Positions 10,010 to 21,329 of a DNA stretch of 64,000 nucleotides are shown piece by piece. The notes beneath the pieces were generated by a model, which was not told the DNA's origin, did no database searches, and worked only from the letters and a program-made list of their open reading frames with translations. The DNA comes from Blattamonas nauphoetae. Taxonomy: Eukaryota; Preaxostyla; Oxymonadida. Both the position numbers and the translations under genes were made by a program. The stretch lies in contig JARBJD010000071.1 in NCBI GenBank assembly GCA_033064195.1, positions 1-64,000 on the forward strand, in the 5' to 3' direction. Within the stretch, counting starts at the first letter, position 1. Every line of letters begins with the position of its first letter.

Positions 10010-11083
10010 CTATTCAAGTTCAGGAAGGTTCATGCCCTGCCGGTTGTTCCATTGAATCGAGTATACAACAACAAATCCTCCGGCGAATTCCTTTTTGTCG
10101 TTTCGCAACTTTTCCTCAGTCACATCATCCATGCCCTCCATTCGCAACAGCCGCTGTATTATCTTCCACATCTGTCGCTGGTCTCCCCTTGTGTCGTTCC
10201 AGTTCCACTGGGCATTGATCATGTTAGCCAGAAAATAATAGATTGTGCGATCATATTCGAAGAATGTGAGAAAACTTGGGATCGTGAGAAAGACTGGCAT
10301 ATTCAGGACCAAATCCATTGTTGGTTGATAAGATGGACATATTCGGAGGAGATTGACGAGGAGGACCAGAAACGTATTCGTCATGTCTCTAAAGATGATC
10401 GAAAAGCGGTTCACGCACAAATGCCAGATATACTTCTCCGAAGGGACAAGAACTTGCTGCAAAACCGTCTCATGAACAGCTTGTTGTTGATTTTCATCTT
10501 CAATTCCGAGTTCTCTGAGACCAAGTGTAGACGCGAGTCTGAGAGATTGGGCGATGATTTCCATGAGGGAGGTGTGGATATCTTCTGCTTCGGAAAATGA
10601 AAGAGACTGTGGAGTGAGAGTGATGACAAGCTGAGGAATCAAATTTGTTTTGACAAGGGCAAGTTGGTGTTGGGATAACCAGTGCTGGATCAGATTGCTG
10701 AGCATCTTCATTGCTGCTGTTTTGACGGACTGATTCGGTGAGGAAAAAAACACCAGAATTGATTGGACGAAGTTGGTCAATGATTCACCACTCGTTTGAC
10801 CATGTCTTCTGAGAAAAGAATCCGCTGATTCTCCATCATCCGGATCCAATGAGTTCAGAAAACTGATGGCTTTAGCTTCGAGAGAGACATCTAAAACATG
10901 TTGCAACTTCATTGTTGCAACAAGAGACTGAAAGACAATTCCCTTTTCGTGCGGAGTTACATCATCATCTTCTTCCCAATTCAGGAACGGTGAACAATCC
11001 ATTGAAAATGGTAATTGAGGGGAGGACAAATCAGCGGGTGATAAACGTGAGGAGGTGTCTGTTGTTTCGATAGCCGTGCTCAT
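10010..11083 (-). CDS. Array family protein, copy C
   Basis: A 357-residue intronless helical family member. The leader MSTAIETTDTSS and the block ending FLNWEEDDDVTPHEK are shared almost exactly with copy D. The C-terminal part (WNDTRGDQRQMWKI, NDKK.., ending WNNRQGMNLPELE) instead matches the C-terminus of copy H. The ATG at 11083 sits 21 nt after the ACCCGTAATAAAGG variant of the upstream motif. The ~140 bp after the stop is the conserved 3'-flank block. Function unknown. Confidence 0.85.
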   Translation of the reverse strand: MSTAIETTDTSSRLSPADLSSPQLPFSMDCSPFLNWEEDDDVTPHEKGIVFQSLVATMKLQHVLDVSLEAKAISFLNSLDPDDGESADSFLRRHGQTSGESLTNFVQSILVFFSSPNQSVKTAAMKMLSNLIQHWLSQHQLALVKTNLIPQLVITLTPQSLSFSEAEDIHTSLMEIIAQSLRLASTLGLRELGIEDENQQQAVHETVLQQVLVPSEKYIWHLCVNRFSIIFRDMTNTFLVLLVNLLRICPSYQPTMDLVLNMPVFLTIPSFLTFFEYDRTIYYFLANMINAQWNWNDTRGDQRQMWKIIQRLLRMEGMDDVTEEKLRNDKKEFAGGFVVVYSIQWNNRQGMNLPELE

Positions 11084-11937
11084 TTTGTCTGAGTCAGCCA
11101 GAAACCTTTATTACGGGTCAGAAGAAAAGAGAAAAACCATGATTCTGAGATGAAACAGGCGTCCAAAAGGGACAAAAAAGCAACCAACGTGGATTCAGAC
11201 GATTCATGAATGAAGACGGAGCGTGTGAACGAGAGTGAAAGAAAGACAGGATGAACTCGTCGAAGAGCAACGAATGAACGAGTGAGGTGATGCAGGAAGG
11301 CCGAAGAAGAGACAGAGGCGTCATGATTTGTGATACCGCATCGCCTTCGTCTCTTTCTCCCAAAGTCTTCCCTTCCACAGCTCTTCCCGCCGCAAACTTT
11401 CACCAGGCAGAAGGCGGAGATCGCATGCCATTCGATGAGAGTGTCGGTGGCGGAAGACAGTCGAGAGAGGGCAGAGAAGAAGGAGGGATTGGTTGGGGAG
11501 GATGAGGCTGTGTTTCGGCTTGTCTGTCGTTCCGAAGAGTCGACGTCCATGGTCAGTGGCGGAAGACAGTCGAGAGAGAGTGGATGTTGATGTTGGAGTC
11601 GGGTGGCTGGCGAGTGATGTGCGTCGTGTCGGCGAAGACGAATGGCGGGCGAGTGTCGAGGTGCACAACAATCAGAAAAGAGGACTGCTTCGGCGGAAAC
11701 GGGGTTGACGTCTCGAGCACCGACGCATGGCCAAACAGAAAGGAGAAGGGCGAGAGTGGCGGCGAAGAAGGGGTGTGTGGCGACCATCGAGCGAGATTGG
11801 CGAGAGAAAACCGGAATCGTTCTGGCAAAGAAAAACATGAGGCGATGCCAGATCCGAAAATGATGACACACAAACAGTGTTTGTTGTCCAAAGGAAGCCA
11901 GAAACATACCGAAACTGTTGCTGGTTGTTGTCTGTTT
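11084..11937. repeat. Array spacer module S2, copy 1
   Basis: The spacer between copies C and D is duplicated between D and the truncated copy (13009-13865). Shared parts include the upstream element, a 5' flank with GATTCTGAGATGAAACAGGC, a central GTCGAGAGAGGGCAGAGAAG block and the 3'-flank block of the next gene. Open frames here are antisense or low-complexity and do not look like genes. Confidence 0.65.
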
Positions 11938-13008
11938 CTACCAACGTTGTGGAATGTTCATGCCCTTCCCGTTGTTCCATTCGATCGATCTGACAACAAT
12001 CCATCCTCCACAGTGTCCATTTCTGTCGTTTTGACGATAGTTCTCAATCACATCTTCGATACCCTCCATTCGCAACATTCGATGCACTGTCTTCCACATC
12101 TCTCGCCCCTCTCTGCCTTGGTTGCTCCAGTTCCACTGGGCATTGATCATTTCAGACAGAAAATACCAGATTGAGTCATCATTTTCGAAGAATGCCAGAC
12201 AACTTGGGATCGTGAGAATGACGGGCATATTCAGGACAACCTCCATAGTGGGTCGGTAATACGGAGATATTTCGAGGAGGGCAGCGAGGAGGGTCAGAAA
12301 CTTGGATTGGTCTTCATCGACGAACAAGTATTGGTTGACGCACAAATGGCATATATATTTCTCCGAAGGGACAAGAACTTGCCGAAAAATGGTCTCGTAA
12401 ACATCTTGTTGTTCGTTGTCATCTTCAATTCCGAGTTCTCCGAGATTATCAGGATTTGCGAGCCAGAAAGATCTGGTGACGATTCCCATGAGTGAGGTGT
12501 GGATATCTGCTGCTTCAGTGAATGAAAGTGAATGTGGATTGAGAGTGATGACAAGCTGAGGAATCAGAGTGGATTTGACAAGGGCAAGTCGGCGTTTGGT
12601 TGAACAATGCCTGAACAGAGTGTTCATCATCTTCATTACGGCAGCTGTGAGGACTTTGCTGGTTGAAGAAACGAGCACCACAATGGACTGGACGAAGACT
12701 GTTGAAGATTCATCAGGATTTGATCCAATACTGTTGAGAAAAGCATGTGTTGATTCTTCATCATCCGGATCCAAAGACTTCAGAAACTTGACGGCTTTAG
12801 CTTCAAGAGAGTCATCCAATGCATGATGGGACTTCAAAGTGACAACAAGAGACAGAAAGACAATTGCCTTTTCGTGCGGAGTTACATCATCATCTTCTTC
12901 CCAATTCAGGAACGGTGAACAATCCATTGAAAATGGTAATTGAGGGGAGTACACGTCAGAGTGTGCTATACACGAGGAGGTATTTGTTGTTTCGATAGCC
13001 GTGCTCAT
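11938..13008 (-). CDS. Array family protein, copy D
   Basis: A 356-residue intronless helical family member, with the leader as in copy C and the middle/C-terminus as in copy B. The last residues are WNNGKGMNIPQRW. The stretch ENYRQNDRNGHCGGW has lost the EEKL seen in most copies. The ATG lies 22 nt after ACCCATAATAAAGG. Function unknown; confidence is high that the frame is real because several independent copies conserve it. Confidence 0.85.
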   Translation of the reverse strand: MSTAIETTNTSSCIAHSDVYSPQLPFSMDCSPFLNWEEDDDVTPHEKAIVFLSLVVTLKSHHALDDSLEAKAVKFLKSLDPDDEESTHAFLNSIGSNPDESSTVFVQSIVVLVSSTSKVLTAAVMKMMNTLFRHCSTKRRLALVKSTLIPQLVITLNPHSLSFTEAADIHTSLMGIVTRSFWLANPDNLGELGIEDDNEQQDVYETIFRQVLVPSEKYICHLCVNQYLFVDEDQSKFLTLLAALLEISPYYRPTMEVVLNMPVILTIPSCLAFFENDDSIWYFLSEMINAQWNWSNQGREGREMWKTVHRMLRMEGIEDVIENYRQNDRNGHCGGWIVVRSIEWNNGKGMNIPQRW

Positions 13009-13865
13009 TTCGTCTGAGTCAGCCAGAAACCTTTATTATGGGTCAGAAGCGAAGACTAAAAAGCATGATTCTGAGATGAAACAGGCGTCCAAAATGGATA
13101 AAATATCAGCCACTCAAGATTCAGACGATCCATGAACGAATATGAAGTTTGTGAACGAGAGAAAAAGAAAGATTGGATCAAATCGTCGAAGAACAACGAA
13201 TGAACGAGTGGGGCAATGCGATAAAGACAAATACGAGAGAGGCACGAAGGGAGTGTGGCTCTGCATTGCATACTCGATCATTCCTTCGAATTAGTTCCTG
13301 CCAAAGCTCTTCCCGCTGCAGGCATCCACCAGGCAGAAGGCGGAGATCACATGCCATTCGAAGAGAGTGTCGGTGGCGGAAGACAGTCGAGAGAGGGCAG
13401 AGAAGAAGGAGGGATTGGTTGGGGAGGATGAGGCTGTGTTTCGGTTTGTCTGTCTTTCCGAAGAGTCGACGACGATGGTCAGTGGTGGAAGACAGTCGAG
13501 AGAGGGTGGATGTTGATGTTGGAGTCGGGTGGCTGGCGAGTGATGTGCGTCGTGTTGGCGATGACGAATGGCGGGCGAGTGTCGAGGTGCACAACAATCA
13601 GAAAAGAGGGCTGTTTCGGCGGAAACGGGGTTGATGTCTCGAGTATCGACGCATGGCCGAACAGACAGAAGCAGGGCGAGATTGACAGCAAGGAGAAGGT
13701 GGCGACCATCCAGTGAGACTGGCGAGAGGGAATATCAATCGTTCTGGCAAACGAAACCATGAGGCGATGCCAGATCCGAAAATGATGACACGAAAACAGT
13801 GTTTGCTGCACAAAAGAAGACACAAACATGCCGAAATGTTCGCTGGTTCTGGACTGTTTCTATTC
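13009..13865. repeat. Array spacer module S2, copy 2
   Basis: Second copy of the 11084-11937 spacer in the same orientation, with a more diverged central part. It ends in the conserved 3'-flank block (about 13720-13865) directly before the truncated family copy. Confidence 0.65.
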
Positions 13866-14366
13866 TTATAGTTGACGGTTCATGCCCTGCAGATGGTTCC
13901 ATTGAGTCGAGTAGATTACAATTCCGCCTCCATTGGTTCCGTTTCTATTGGTTTGCAGCTTGTCCTCGATCTCATCTTCGATGCCCTCCATTCGCAACAT
14001 TTCATGCATTGTCATCCATATTTGTTGCGCATTTCTGTCTCTTTCGTTCCATCTCCGCTGGGCATCGACCATATCACCCAGAAAATAAAATATTGAGCGA
14101 GTATCTTCGAAGAATGACAGACACCTTGGAATCGTGAGAACAATTGGCAGAACTTGAACAAAATCCATTGCTGGAGGATAGTATGGAGATAGTTCGAGTA
14201 GACTTGCAAGGAGTGTCAGAAAAAGCTGGGAATGGACTATCGATTATCGAATAGCGGTTCACGCACAAATGTGAAATATACTTTTCCGAAGGGATAACAA
14301 CTTGCTTCAAGATCATCTCATAAACAGCTTGTTGTTCATTGTCATCGACAATTGTGCGGGAAACGA
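13866..14366 (-). pseudogene. 5'-truncated array family copy
   Basis: Only the C-terminal ~45% of the family is present. The segment 13866-14168 encodes MDFVQVLPIVLTIPRC...MLRMEGIEDEIEDKLQ and ends WNHLQGMNRQL. The adjoining part (up to ~14366) encodes VIPSEKYISHLCVNRYSI in another frame, so there is also a frameshift. Homology stops abruptly near 14366, about 50 bp before copy E. Its C-terminal motif TNRNGTNGGGIV is shared only with copy F. It appears non-functional. Confidence 0.75.
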
Positions 14367-14418
14367 GACCAGACGGAGTTTTGGGATGAAACGACCAAGT
14401 GCTGGTTCTGGTCTGCTT

Positions 14419-15498
14419 CTATCGACGCTGCGGAGCGTTCATGCCCTGCAGATTGTTCCATTGATTCGAGTTACCAACAAGAAATATGATGGCTAATTCC
14501 TTTCGGTCGTTTTGCAGTTTTTCCTCAGCCACATCTTCGAAGCCCTCCGTTATCAACAGCCGATGCACTTTCTTCCACATCTCTCGCCCCTCCCCGCCTT
14601 TTTCGTTCCATCTCCGCTGGGCATCGACCATATCACGCAGAAAAATAAGTATTGAGCGATCATCTTCGAAGAATGTGAGATAGCTTGGGATTGTGAGAAT
14701 GACGGGCATATGGAGAAGAAATTCCATTGTCGGTCGGTAATAAGGAGATATTTCGAGGAGGGCAGTGAGGAGGGTCAGAAAATGCTTTGAAAGGTCGCCA
14801 TCAATGATCGAATAGCGGTTCACGCACAGATGGAGAATATACTTCTCCGAAGGGACAACAACTTGCTGCAAAACTGTCTCCTGAGCAGCTTGTTGTTCAT
14901 CATGATCTTCAATTCCAAAAAAGACGAGAGCATCACCAGAAGCGAACAAAATTGAAGTAGTGATGATTTCCATGAGGCAAGTGTGGATATCGTCTGTTTC
15001 TGCAAACGAAAGAGACTGTGGATTAAGAGTCATGATGAGCTGAGGGATCAGATCAGCTTTGATGAGTGCAAGTCGGTGGTGTGTCGCGTAGCTATTCCGC
15101 ATCAGTCTGTCGAGGATCTTCATTGTTACAGTTGTGATGGCTCGACTGGTCGAAGAAATGAGCACCACAATGGACTGGACAAACACGGTCAGAGAGTCAT
15201 CAGAGTTCGATGCAAGGCTGCGGAGAAAAGCATCGGCTGATTCTTCATCATTCGGTGGAAACACAGAGTCAAGAAACTTTACGGCTTTCGCCTCCAAAGA
15301 CACATCCAATACAGGCCGCAACTTCACAGTGGCAACGAGAGATTGAAAGACAACTGCCTTTTCGGGGTAAGTTTCTTTGTCATCTTCGCTCCAATTCAGG
15401 AAAGGACCGTCATCCATTGACAATGGAAATTGAGGGGAGGACAAATCAGTTCGAGATAAACTTGAGGAGGTATTTGTTGTTTCGATTAGCGTGATCAT
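14419..15498 (-). CDS. Array family protein, copy E
   Basis: A 359-residue intronless helical family member. The ATG at 15498 was chosen over an ATG 19 codons upstream because it aligns with the other starts and lies 22 nt after ACCCATAATGAATG. The leader MITLIETTNTSS relates it to C and D; the middle (FFGIEDHDEQQA) relates it to copy I. Unlike most copies it lacks the ~140-bp conserved 3' flank. Only ~25 bp of that flank remain before the truncated copy, marking the recombination junction. Function unknown. Confidence 0.85.
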   Translation of the reverse strand: MITLIETTNTSSSLSRTDLSSPQFPLSMDDGPFLNWSEDDKETYPEKAVVFQSLVATVKLRPVLDVSLEAKAVKFLDSVFPPNDEESADAFLRSLASNSDDSLTVFVQSIVVLISSTSRAITTVTMKILDRLMRNSYATHHRLALIKADLIPQLIMTLNPQSLSFAETDDIHTCLMEIITTSILFASGDALVFFGIEDHDEQQAAQETVLQQVVVPSEKYILHLCVNRYSIIDGDLSKHFLTLLTALLEISPYYRPTMEFLLHMPVILTIPSYLTFFEDDRSILIFLRDMVDAQRRWNEKGGEGREMWKKVHRLLITEGFEDVAEEKLQNDRKELAIIFLVGNSNQWNNLQGMNAPQRR

Positions 15499-15559
15499 TT
15501 TATCTGAGTCAGCCCTAAAACATTCATTATGGGTCAGAAGAAAAAAGTGAAACAAGAAG

Positions 15560-16570
15560 AGATAAAACGAAATAGACGCCCAAAAGGAACAGAGAAAAAC
15601 AAAGAACTAAGATTCAGATGATTCATGAATGAGGACGGAGAACAGGAACGAAGGTGAGAGAAAGACTGGATGAACTCGTCGAAGAATCGCTAATGGACAA
15701 GTGAGGTGACGCAGGAAGATCGAAAAAGAAGACCATTTCTGCTGATCGCGGCGGTCATTTTCGGATTCGCACGACTTTGGCTTAGTTATGTTCCAAACGA
15801 CCCGAACATCTCGATCTCTCGAATTTCGGGTCGAGCTGCGAGAGTGACTGTCTGGCCTTCCTGACACGTGTTCCGACCGAGACTGAACGATCGATGAAAC
15901 AATCGGCTTCGAGTGTTTGAGAGAAGGTGGTCGTGTGGCTCGACGGACATTCTTTGCGAGGCTTTCGTCTTCCCGCTCAGTACGAGTGCACGATGTGAAG
16001 ACTGGCGTTGTGTTGAACAAGAAATACAATTTTTCGCTGGCTCATGTCAAGATCGGTCCATCCATCTCGATGGACATGAATAAGACACCAGCAGCACTGA
16101 TCAAGCGTGAACACCCAACAGAGAATCCTGGTTCAGCACAATCGTCCAAAATCGCAGTTCTGCTGCCTTCTCCAAGAAAGCGGGGAAAAGGCGGTTGATG
16201 AGATGGCGAGTTCTCAACAAATCAGAAATTGGTGGGAGAGGAAGGGAGTCGCTGATGTCGAGCGATCAGTTGGGACGAAAGTGAGGGTCAGGCTGATGGA
16301 GAGAGTGTATTAGGTTCTTCGTTTTCGAAATCGTTCAAAATTCTTGTTCAGCGACGTTCCCTCCCAGCAAACAGCACAATCCTGTCGATTTGTGACAACG
16401 ACTGTCCCACTATCTTGATTTCTCGTTTTCATGTCGTTGCTCGATCGTGTCGTCGATGTGCTTCTTTTTCTAAGAGTCAAGACATCCCACCAATCGTCAT
16501 CATCCATCGATCGACGCACCGCTTTCCACAAAGGAGCTGAGTGAGAGAGCGGCGGCGATGGAGAGTGTGG
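15560..16570. other. Unique array spacer with unidentified plus-strand frame
   Basis: This spacer is not obviously repeated elsewhere in the window. A plus-strand open frame at 15917-16198 encodes a basic segment followed by VLNKKYNFSLAHVKIGPSIS and MDMNKTPAALI. It has no recognisable domain and no splice-supported extension, so it is at best a gene remnant. The last part (~16440-16570) resembles other array spacers. Confidence 0.3.
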
Positions 16571-16727
16571 CGACCATCGAGCGAGACTGGCGAGAGAGAA
16601 TCCCTATTTTTCCGGCAAAGCAAACAATGAGGTGATGCCAGAGTCGACAAAGATCACACACAAACAGTGTTTGTTGTCCAAAAGAAGCCAGAAACAGTCC
16701 GACATGTTCGCTGGTTCCTGTCTGTTT

Positions 16728-17799
16728 CTATTCCTGTTTTGAAAGGTTCATGCCCTGCAAATTGTTCCATCGGATCGATTCGTCAACAATTCCGCCTCCA
16801 TTGGTTCCGTTTCTGTTGGTTTGTAGCTTGTCCTCGATCACATCTTCGATGCCCTCCATTCGCAACATTCGAAGCACTTTCTTCCCCATCTGTCGCGCTT
16901 TTCCGCCTCTTTCGTTCCATTCCTGCTGGGCATCGTTCATTTCATCCAGAAAATGCCAGATTGTGTATTCATTTTCGAAGAATGTGATACAACTTGGAAT
17001 CGTGAGAACGATAGGCATACGAAGGACGAAATCCCGTGTTGGTTGAGAATAGGGAGATATTTCGAGGAGTCTGGCGAGGAGTGATAGAAGATAGTAGGAT
17101 TGGTATCCATCGATGATCGAAAATCGGTTCACGCACAAATGCCTAATATACTTCTCCGAAGGGACTAGAACTTGCTGCAAAACCGCCTCGAAAACAGCTT
17201 GTTTTTCATTACGACCTTCACTTTCGAGTTTTGTGAGAGCACGTGGAGTTATCAGAAAGAGAAAGTAGCGAAGAATCTCCAAGAGATGCACGAGGATATC
17301 TACTGCTTCGACAAACGAAAGAGACTGTGGATTGAGAGCATTGATGAGCTGTTGGATCAGATCAGTTCTGATCAGGGTAAGGCGGTATTTTGCTGAACAG
17401 AAGCTGATTAGCTTTCTAAGTATCTTCATTGCCGTTGTGGCAATGATCTGACTGGTTGAAGAAATCAGTATCACAATGCACTGTATGAACACGGTCGAAG
17501 AAACTGCAATGGTTCCACCAAAGCTGTGGAGAAAAGCATCGGCTGATTCTTCAGAAGGATTTATTGAGTCAAGAAATTTCACTGCTTTCCCCTCCAGAGA
17601 CACATCAAGTGCAGGTTGTAACTTCACAGTCGCGACGAGAGACAGAAAGACAACGGCCTTCACTTCTTTAGATTCGTGTCGACTGAATTGCCAGTTCAGG
17701 AAAGGTGAACAATCTATCAATATATGAAAAGCAAGATGAAGAGATACGAGGGTCGGGAGAATCAGTGGAAGGGGATGTCTTTGCGTTTAACGCGATCAT
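16728..17799 (-). pseudogene. Array family copy F, frameshifted near the N-terminus
   Basis: The frame from DCSPFLNW to WNNLQGMNLSKQE (16728-17720) is intact. The expected start, MIALNAKTS at 17799, lies 21 nt after the upstream motif and is out of frame with it. Aligned to copy I there is one extra base in the region 17720-17740 (57 versus 56 nt between TCTCCC and TTCACC). Translation from the native ATG would therefore stop early. An alternative start inside the frame would lose the leader. It is probably a recent pseudogene, or one with an assembly error at that point. Confidence 0.65.
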
Positions 17800-17839
17800 T
17801 CTTTTGGACAGTCAGATGAATCACTCGTTATGGGTCTGA

Positions 17840-18330
17840 AATCAGATTGTGTGAAACAATGACATTGAGATGAAAAAGACTTCCAAAACGAAGAAGAAAG
17901 AAACGGAAAATCAAGATGAGTGAGACAAACGACGAATCAAGAGGAAGTTTGGATGTAGAACGAGCAAGTGATGAGAAGTTGTTTCAAACGACAACACAAA
18001 GGTCTGACAGAGTAGTTTTGGCATCGCTCGTTTGAAGCTCATCGCGTCGCTCCGTGGAAGGACACAACAAGAAGACTCCTGACAGACACACAAAAGAGAT
18101 ACCTTCGGACACGCACTCGACGACGTGTCCATCAACTGTGGTCAACTCGGTCCACACACAACGCCATCACTGACGAAGGGAGAGGCATCTGGATGAAGAG
18201 CGGTCACTCAAAAGTCCTCAGCATCGTGTTCTGGCAGCATTCTGGCGACGAGGCGGGAAACGGCATTGTCACCACAGCTCTCACTCATCCAACAGCTCTG
18301 CTCCATTCACCCACCACATCTCTCTCGGGT
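17840..18330. repeat. Array spacer module S3, copy 1
   Basis: Matches ~20660-21130, starting with GATGAGTGAGACAAACGACG and including GAAGACTCCTGACAGAC and the CACCACAGCTCTCACTCATC block. It lies upstream of copy F, with the counterpart upstream of copy G. No gene is supported. Confidence 0.65.
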
Positions 18331-18984
18331 TGATCTTTCGTCTGAGATTCCATCATTCATTCAGCATATCCCCAATCCACCATTCATCCCAAAACGAACA
18401 GAGGCAACTTGCGATTGTGCGAAAGAAGGGCAAGATCATTCCTTTTTTGAAGTTCAAGTTGATCGAACAATCAACGATGTTCCCTCAACCAACTCATCCG
18501 CGCTTGTTGTGTTGGACTCTTTGCTCCGACACTTCTTCCAACCCTTCCATTCTCCAACAAATCAGCACAAGTGTCGCTCATGGCGAGGCCAATTCTCAAC
18601 AAACTGATGTTGGTGGCTGACAAATGCAGTCGCTGGTGGCGAGCGATCAGTTGGACCCAGAGACAGTTCCTGACGACGTTCCAGAGATGGACTTGGATGG
18701 CTTTAGCAACTCCAAGAGCAAGGGACGATTGTCGAAGTTGCCTTCATAAACAGCGAGGACTTGTGAAGATGGAGGACAGGTGACGAGGAGACGAGTGCAG
18801 TTGAGGGATCAGGTCAGCTCTGGCGAGTGGCTGAAGGAGGGGGTGTGCACAGAGATCGTTCAATTGTTCGGAGCTCCTCGCTGTTGCACAGTCCATCCCG
18901 ATTGGATTGTTCCCTTCCAAACTTCATGATGGGCATCCGCTTTGAAGTGATCGATGAATCTGCGAGCAAGCAAGCGTGGGAACA

Positions 18985-19290
18985 ATGTTCATTCCACACA
19001 CGGTTTCTTCGTTCGAGCGCAGTGTGACAGAGCGAATGGGGAGGGACAGTCCCTTCTTCTCCACACCGTCCGACGAAGAGCGGTCTGCATTCCTCCGATC
19101 CGCTCCGAAGGTCTCAGTTTGAAGAGAGGCATCGTTTGGATGCGATTCTTTGATTTGTTTCAGTTTGTCTTTGTGCTTCGCTTTTCATCGCTCTTCGGGT
19201 GGAGAGAGACGAGTTATTGGTTGGTGTGTATGACCAAGTGCTTTGGTTCAACAGTCTCTTTGAAGAGCCGAGGACGACGGTCGATGAGGG
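18985..19290. repeat. Array spacer module S4, copy 2
   Basis: Homologous to ~3930-4240 (CACACGGTTTCTTCGTTCGA, then CAGTCCCTTCTTCTCCACAC). It lies downstream (3') of copy G, just as the first copy lies downstream of copy A. It is followed by the conserved 3'-flank block at ~19410-19551. Confidence 0.65.
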
Positions 19291-19551
19291 ATTGTTTCTG
19301 AGGTGGTCTCTCATCAGTGCAATCAATCATCAAGCGAACACCAAATTATCACGCAAATGCAAACTCCCACCAATCGTCACAATCGATCCATCCATCAACG
19401 AGCATGGCGAGAGGGGCGGTGGAGGAGAGAGAATCCCAATCGTTCGTGTAAACTATGAGGTGATGCCAGAGTCGACGAAGATCACACACAAGCAGTGCTG
19501 TCCAAAATAAGGCAGATACAGTTCGAAAGATTCATTGGTTCTTGTCTGTTT

Positions 19552-20625
19552 TTATCGACGAAGCAGAGCGTTCATGCCCTGCTTGTTGTTCCACCTGATC
19601 GAGTTGGCATCAATCCATCTTCCATAGTCTGTGTTTCTGTCGTTTTGCAGCTTTTCCTCAATCACATCTTCGATGCCCTCCATTCGAAACATTCGATGCA
19701 CTGTCTTCCCCATCTGTCGCTCTTCTCCGCTTGTTCTGTTCCATTTCCTCTTGGCATCGTTCATTTCAGACAGAAACGTCCAGTTTGAGATGTCATTCTC
19801 GAAGAATGCGAGACAACTTGGGATCGTGACAACAACTGGCATATTCAGGACGAAATCCATTGTCGGTTGATAATAAGGAGATATTTCGAGGAGGTTTGCG
19901 AGGAGGGTCAGAAAACGCCTTGAGAGGTCGCCATCCATGATTGAATAGCGGTTGACGTACAAATGCAAAATGTACTTTTCCGAAGGTGTCAGAACTTGCT
20001 GGAAAACCGTCTCGTGAACAGCTTGTTGGTCAATCACATCTTCAATTCCGAGTTCTGAGAGAGGATCTGAAGGTACAAGCCAGAAAGAAGTGGAGATGAC
20101 TGAAAGGAGACAAATGTGGACATCTGCTGCTTCTGCAAAAGAACGTGAATGTGGATTGAGGGTGATGATGAGCTGAGGAATCAGATCGGCTTTGAGGAGG
20201 GCAAAATGGACTTTTTCCGAACAGGTCAAGATCAGAGTGTTCAGCATCTCAATTGAAGCTTTGGAGATGGTCTGACTGGCTGAGGAAATGAGCACCACAA
20301 TGCACTGGACGAACACCGCCAGAGAGTCATCAGAGTTCGATGCAAGACTGCTGAGAAAAGCATCGACTGATTCTTCATCATCCACATCCACAGATCCGAG
20401 AAAAGTCACTGCTTTGGTTTCTAGAGAAACATCAAGCGAAGGCTGGATCTTCAAAGTGCCTACGAGAGACCGTAGGACAACTGCCTTTTCGGATTCAGAT
20501 TCTCTTCGATTGTATTGCCAATTCAGGAACGGTGAGCAATCTGCAAGACATGAAAAGCAGTGTGATGAGATACCAGGGTAAGAAGAATCAGTGGACGAGG
20601 ATTGCTTCGTCAGTAAACCAGTCAT
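19552..20625 (-). CDS. Array family protein, copy G
   Basis: A 357-residue intronless helical family member with leader MTGLLTKQSSSTDSS. From about residue 25 to residue 268 it is identical to copy H at the protein level, and the underlying DNA (about 19824-20553) reads as identical. The last ~90 residues and the flanks differ. The ATG lies 22 nt after ACCCATAACGAGTG. Function unknown. Confidence 0.85.
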   Translation of the reverse strand: MTGLLTKQSSSTDSSYPGISSHCFSCLADCSPFLNWQYNRRESESEKAVVLRSLVGTLKIQPSLDVSLETKAVTFLGSVDVDDEESVDAFLSSLASNSDDSLAVFVQCIVVLISSASQTISKASIEMLNTLILTCSEKVHFALLKADLIPQLIITLNPHSRSFAEAADVHICLLSVISTSFWLVPSDPLSELGIEDVIDQQAVHETVFQQVLTPSEKYILHLYVNRYSIMDGDLSRRFLTLLANLLEISPYYQPTMDFVLNMPVVVTIPSCLAFFENDISNWTFLSEMNDAKRKWNRTSGEERQMGKTVHRMFRMEGIEDVIEEKLQNDRNTDYGRWIDANSIRWNNKQGMNALLRR

Positions 20626-20659
20626 TCCGCTCGATTCTTAGTGATCGCACTCGTTATGG

Positions 20660-21130
20660 GTCAAAACAAAAAGTGAAGAAATGACATTGAGATGAAATAG
20701 TCGTCCAAGAGGAGGAAAGATATTGTAAATCAAGATGAGTGAGACAAACGACGAATCAAGAGGAAGTTTGGATGGAGAACGAGCAATTGATGAGAAGTCG
20801 TTTCAAACGACGACACAAAGGTCTGACAGATGGTTCTGACATCGCTCGCGTGCATTTCTTTGTGTCGGTCTGTGGAAGGACACAACAAGAAGACTCCTGA
20901 CAGACTGACGAAAACATTCCACTGCATCAGCATGAAAGATGACGAGTTGAGCACGTCCAGACAATCGAGTTCTCGCTGTATTCTCGCGAAGAGGCTGGGA
21001 AAGGTCATTGTCACCACAGCTCTCACTCATCCAACAGCTCTGCTCCATTCGCCCACCACATTTCTCCCTTTTCGATGTTTCGTCTGAGCATCCATCATTC
21101 CCCCAGCACACACACTATCCATCACTCATC
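20660..21130. repeat. Array spacer module S3, copy 2
   Basis: Second copy of the module at 17840-18330, lying upstream of copy G. The two differ by scattered substitutions and small indels. No gene recognised. Confidence 0.65.
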
Positions 21131-21329
21131 CCAAAACGACCAGAGGCAACTTGCGATTGCGAGAACGGCTTGTTCATTTTCGACTTTTTCAAGTCCATCC
21201 ACAGTTGTCAGTCTGGTTACAGAAGGAGGGGGCTGAGGATGGCTTGAGCATCTGCAAGAGAGAGGGACAGCTGTCGCAGAGACGAGTGCAGTAGATACAT
21301 CAGGTCAGCTTCGACGCCTGGCTGAATGT

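Noticed and set aside
9379-10017. 212-residue minus-strand protein in the spacer
   Set aside because: It runs through the minisatellite and the conserved 3' flank; it has no domain and is not preserved at the equivalent places of other spacers.
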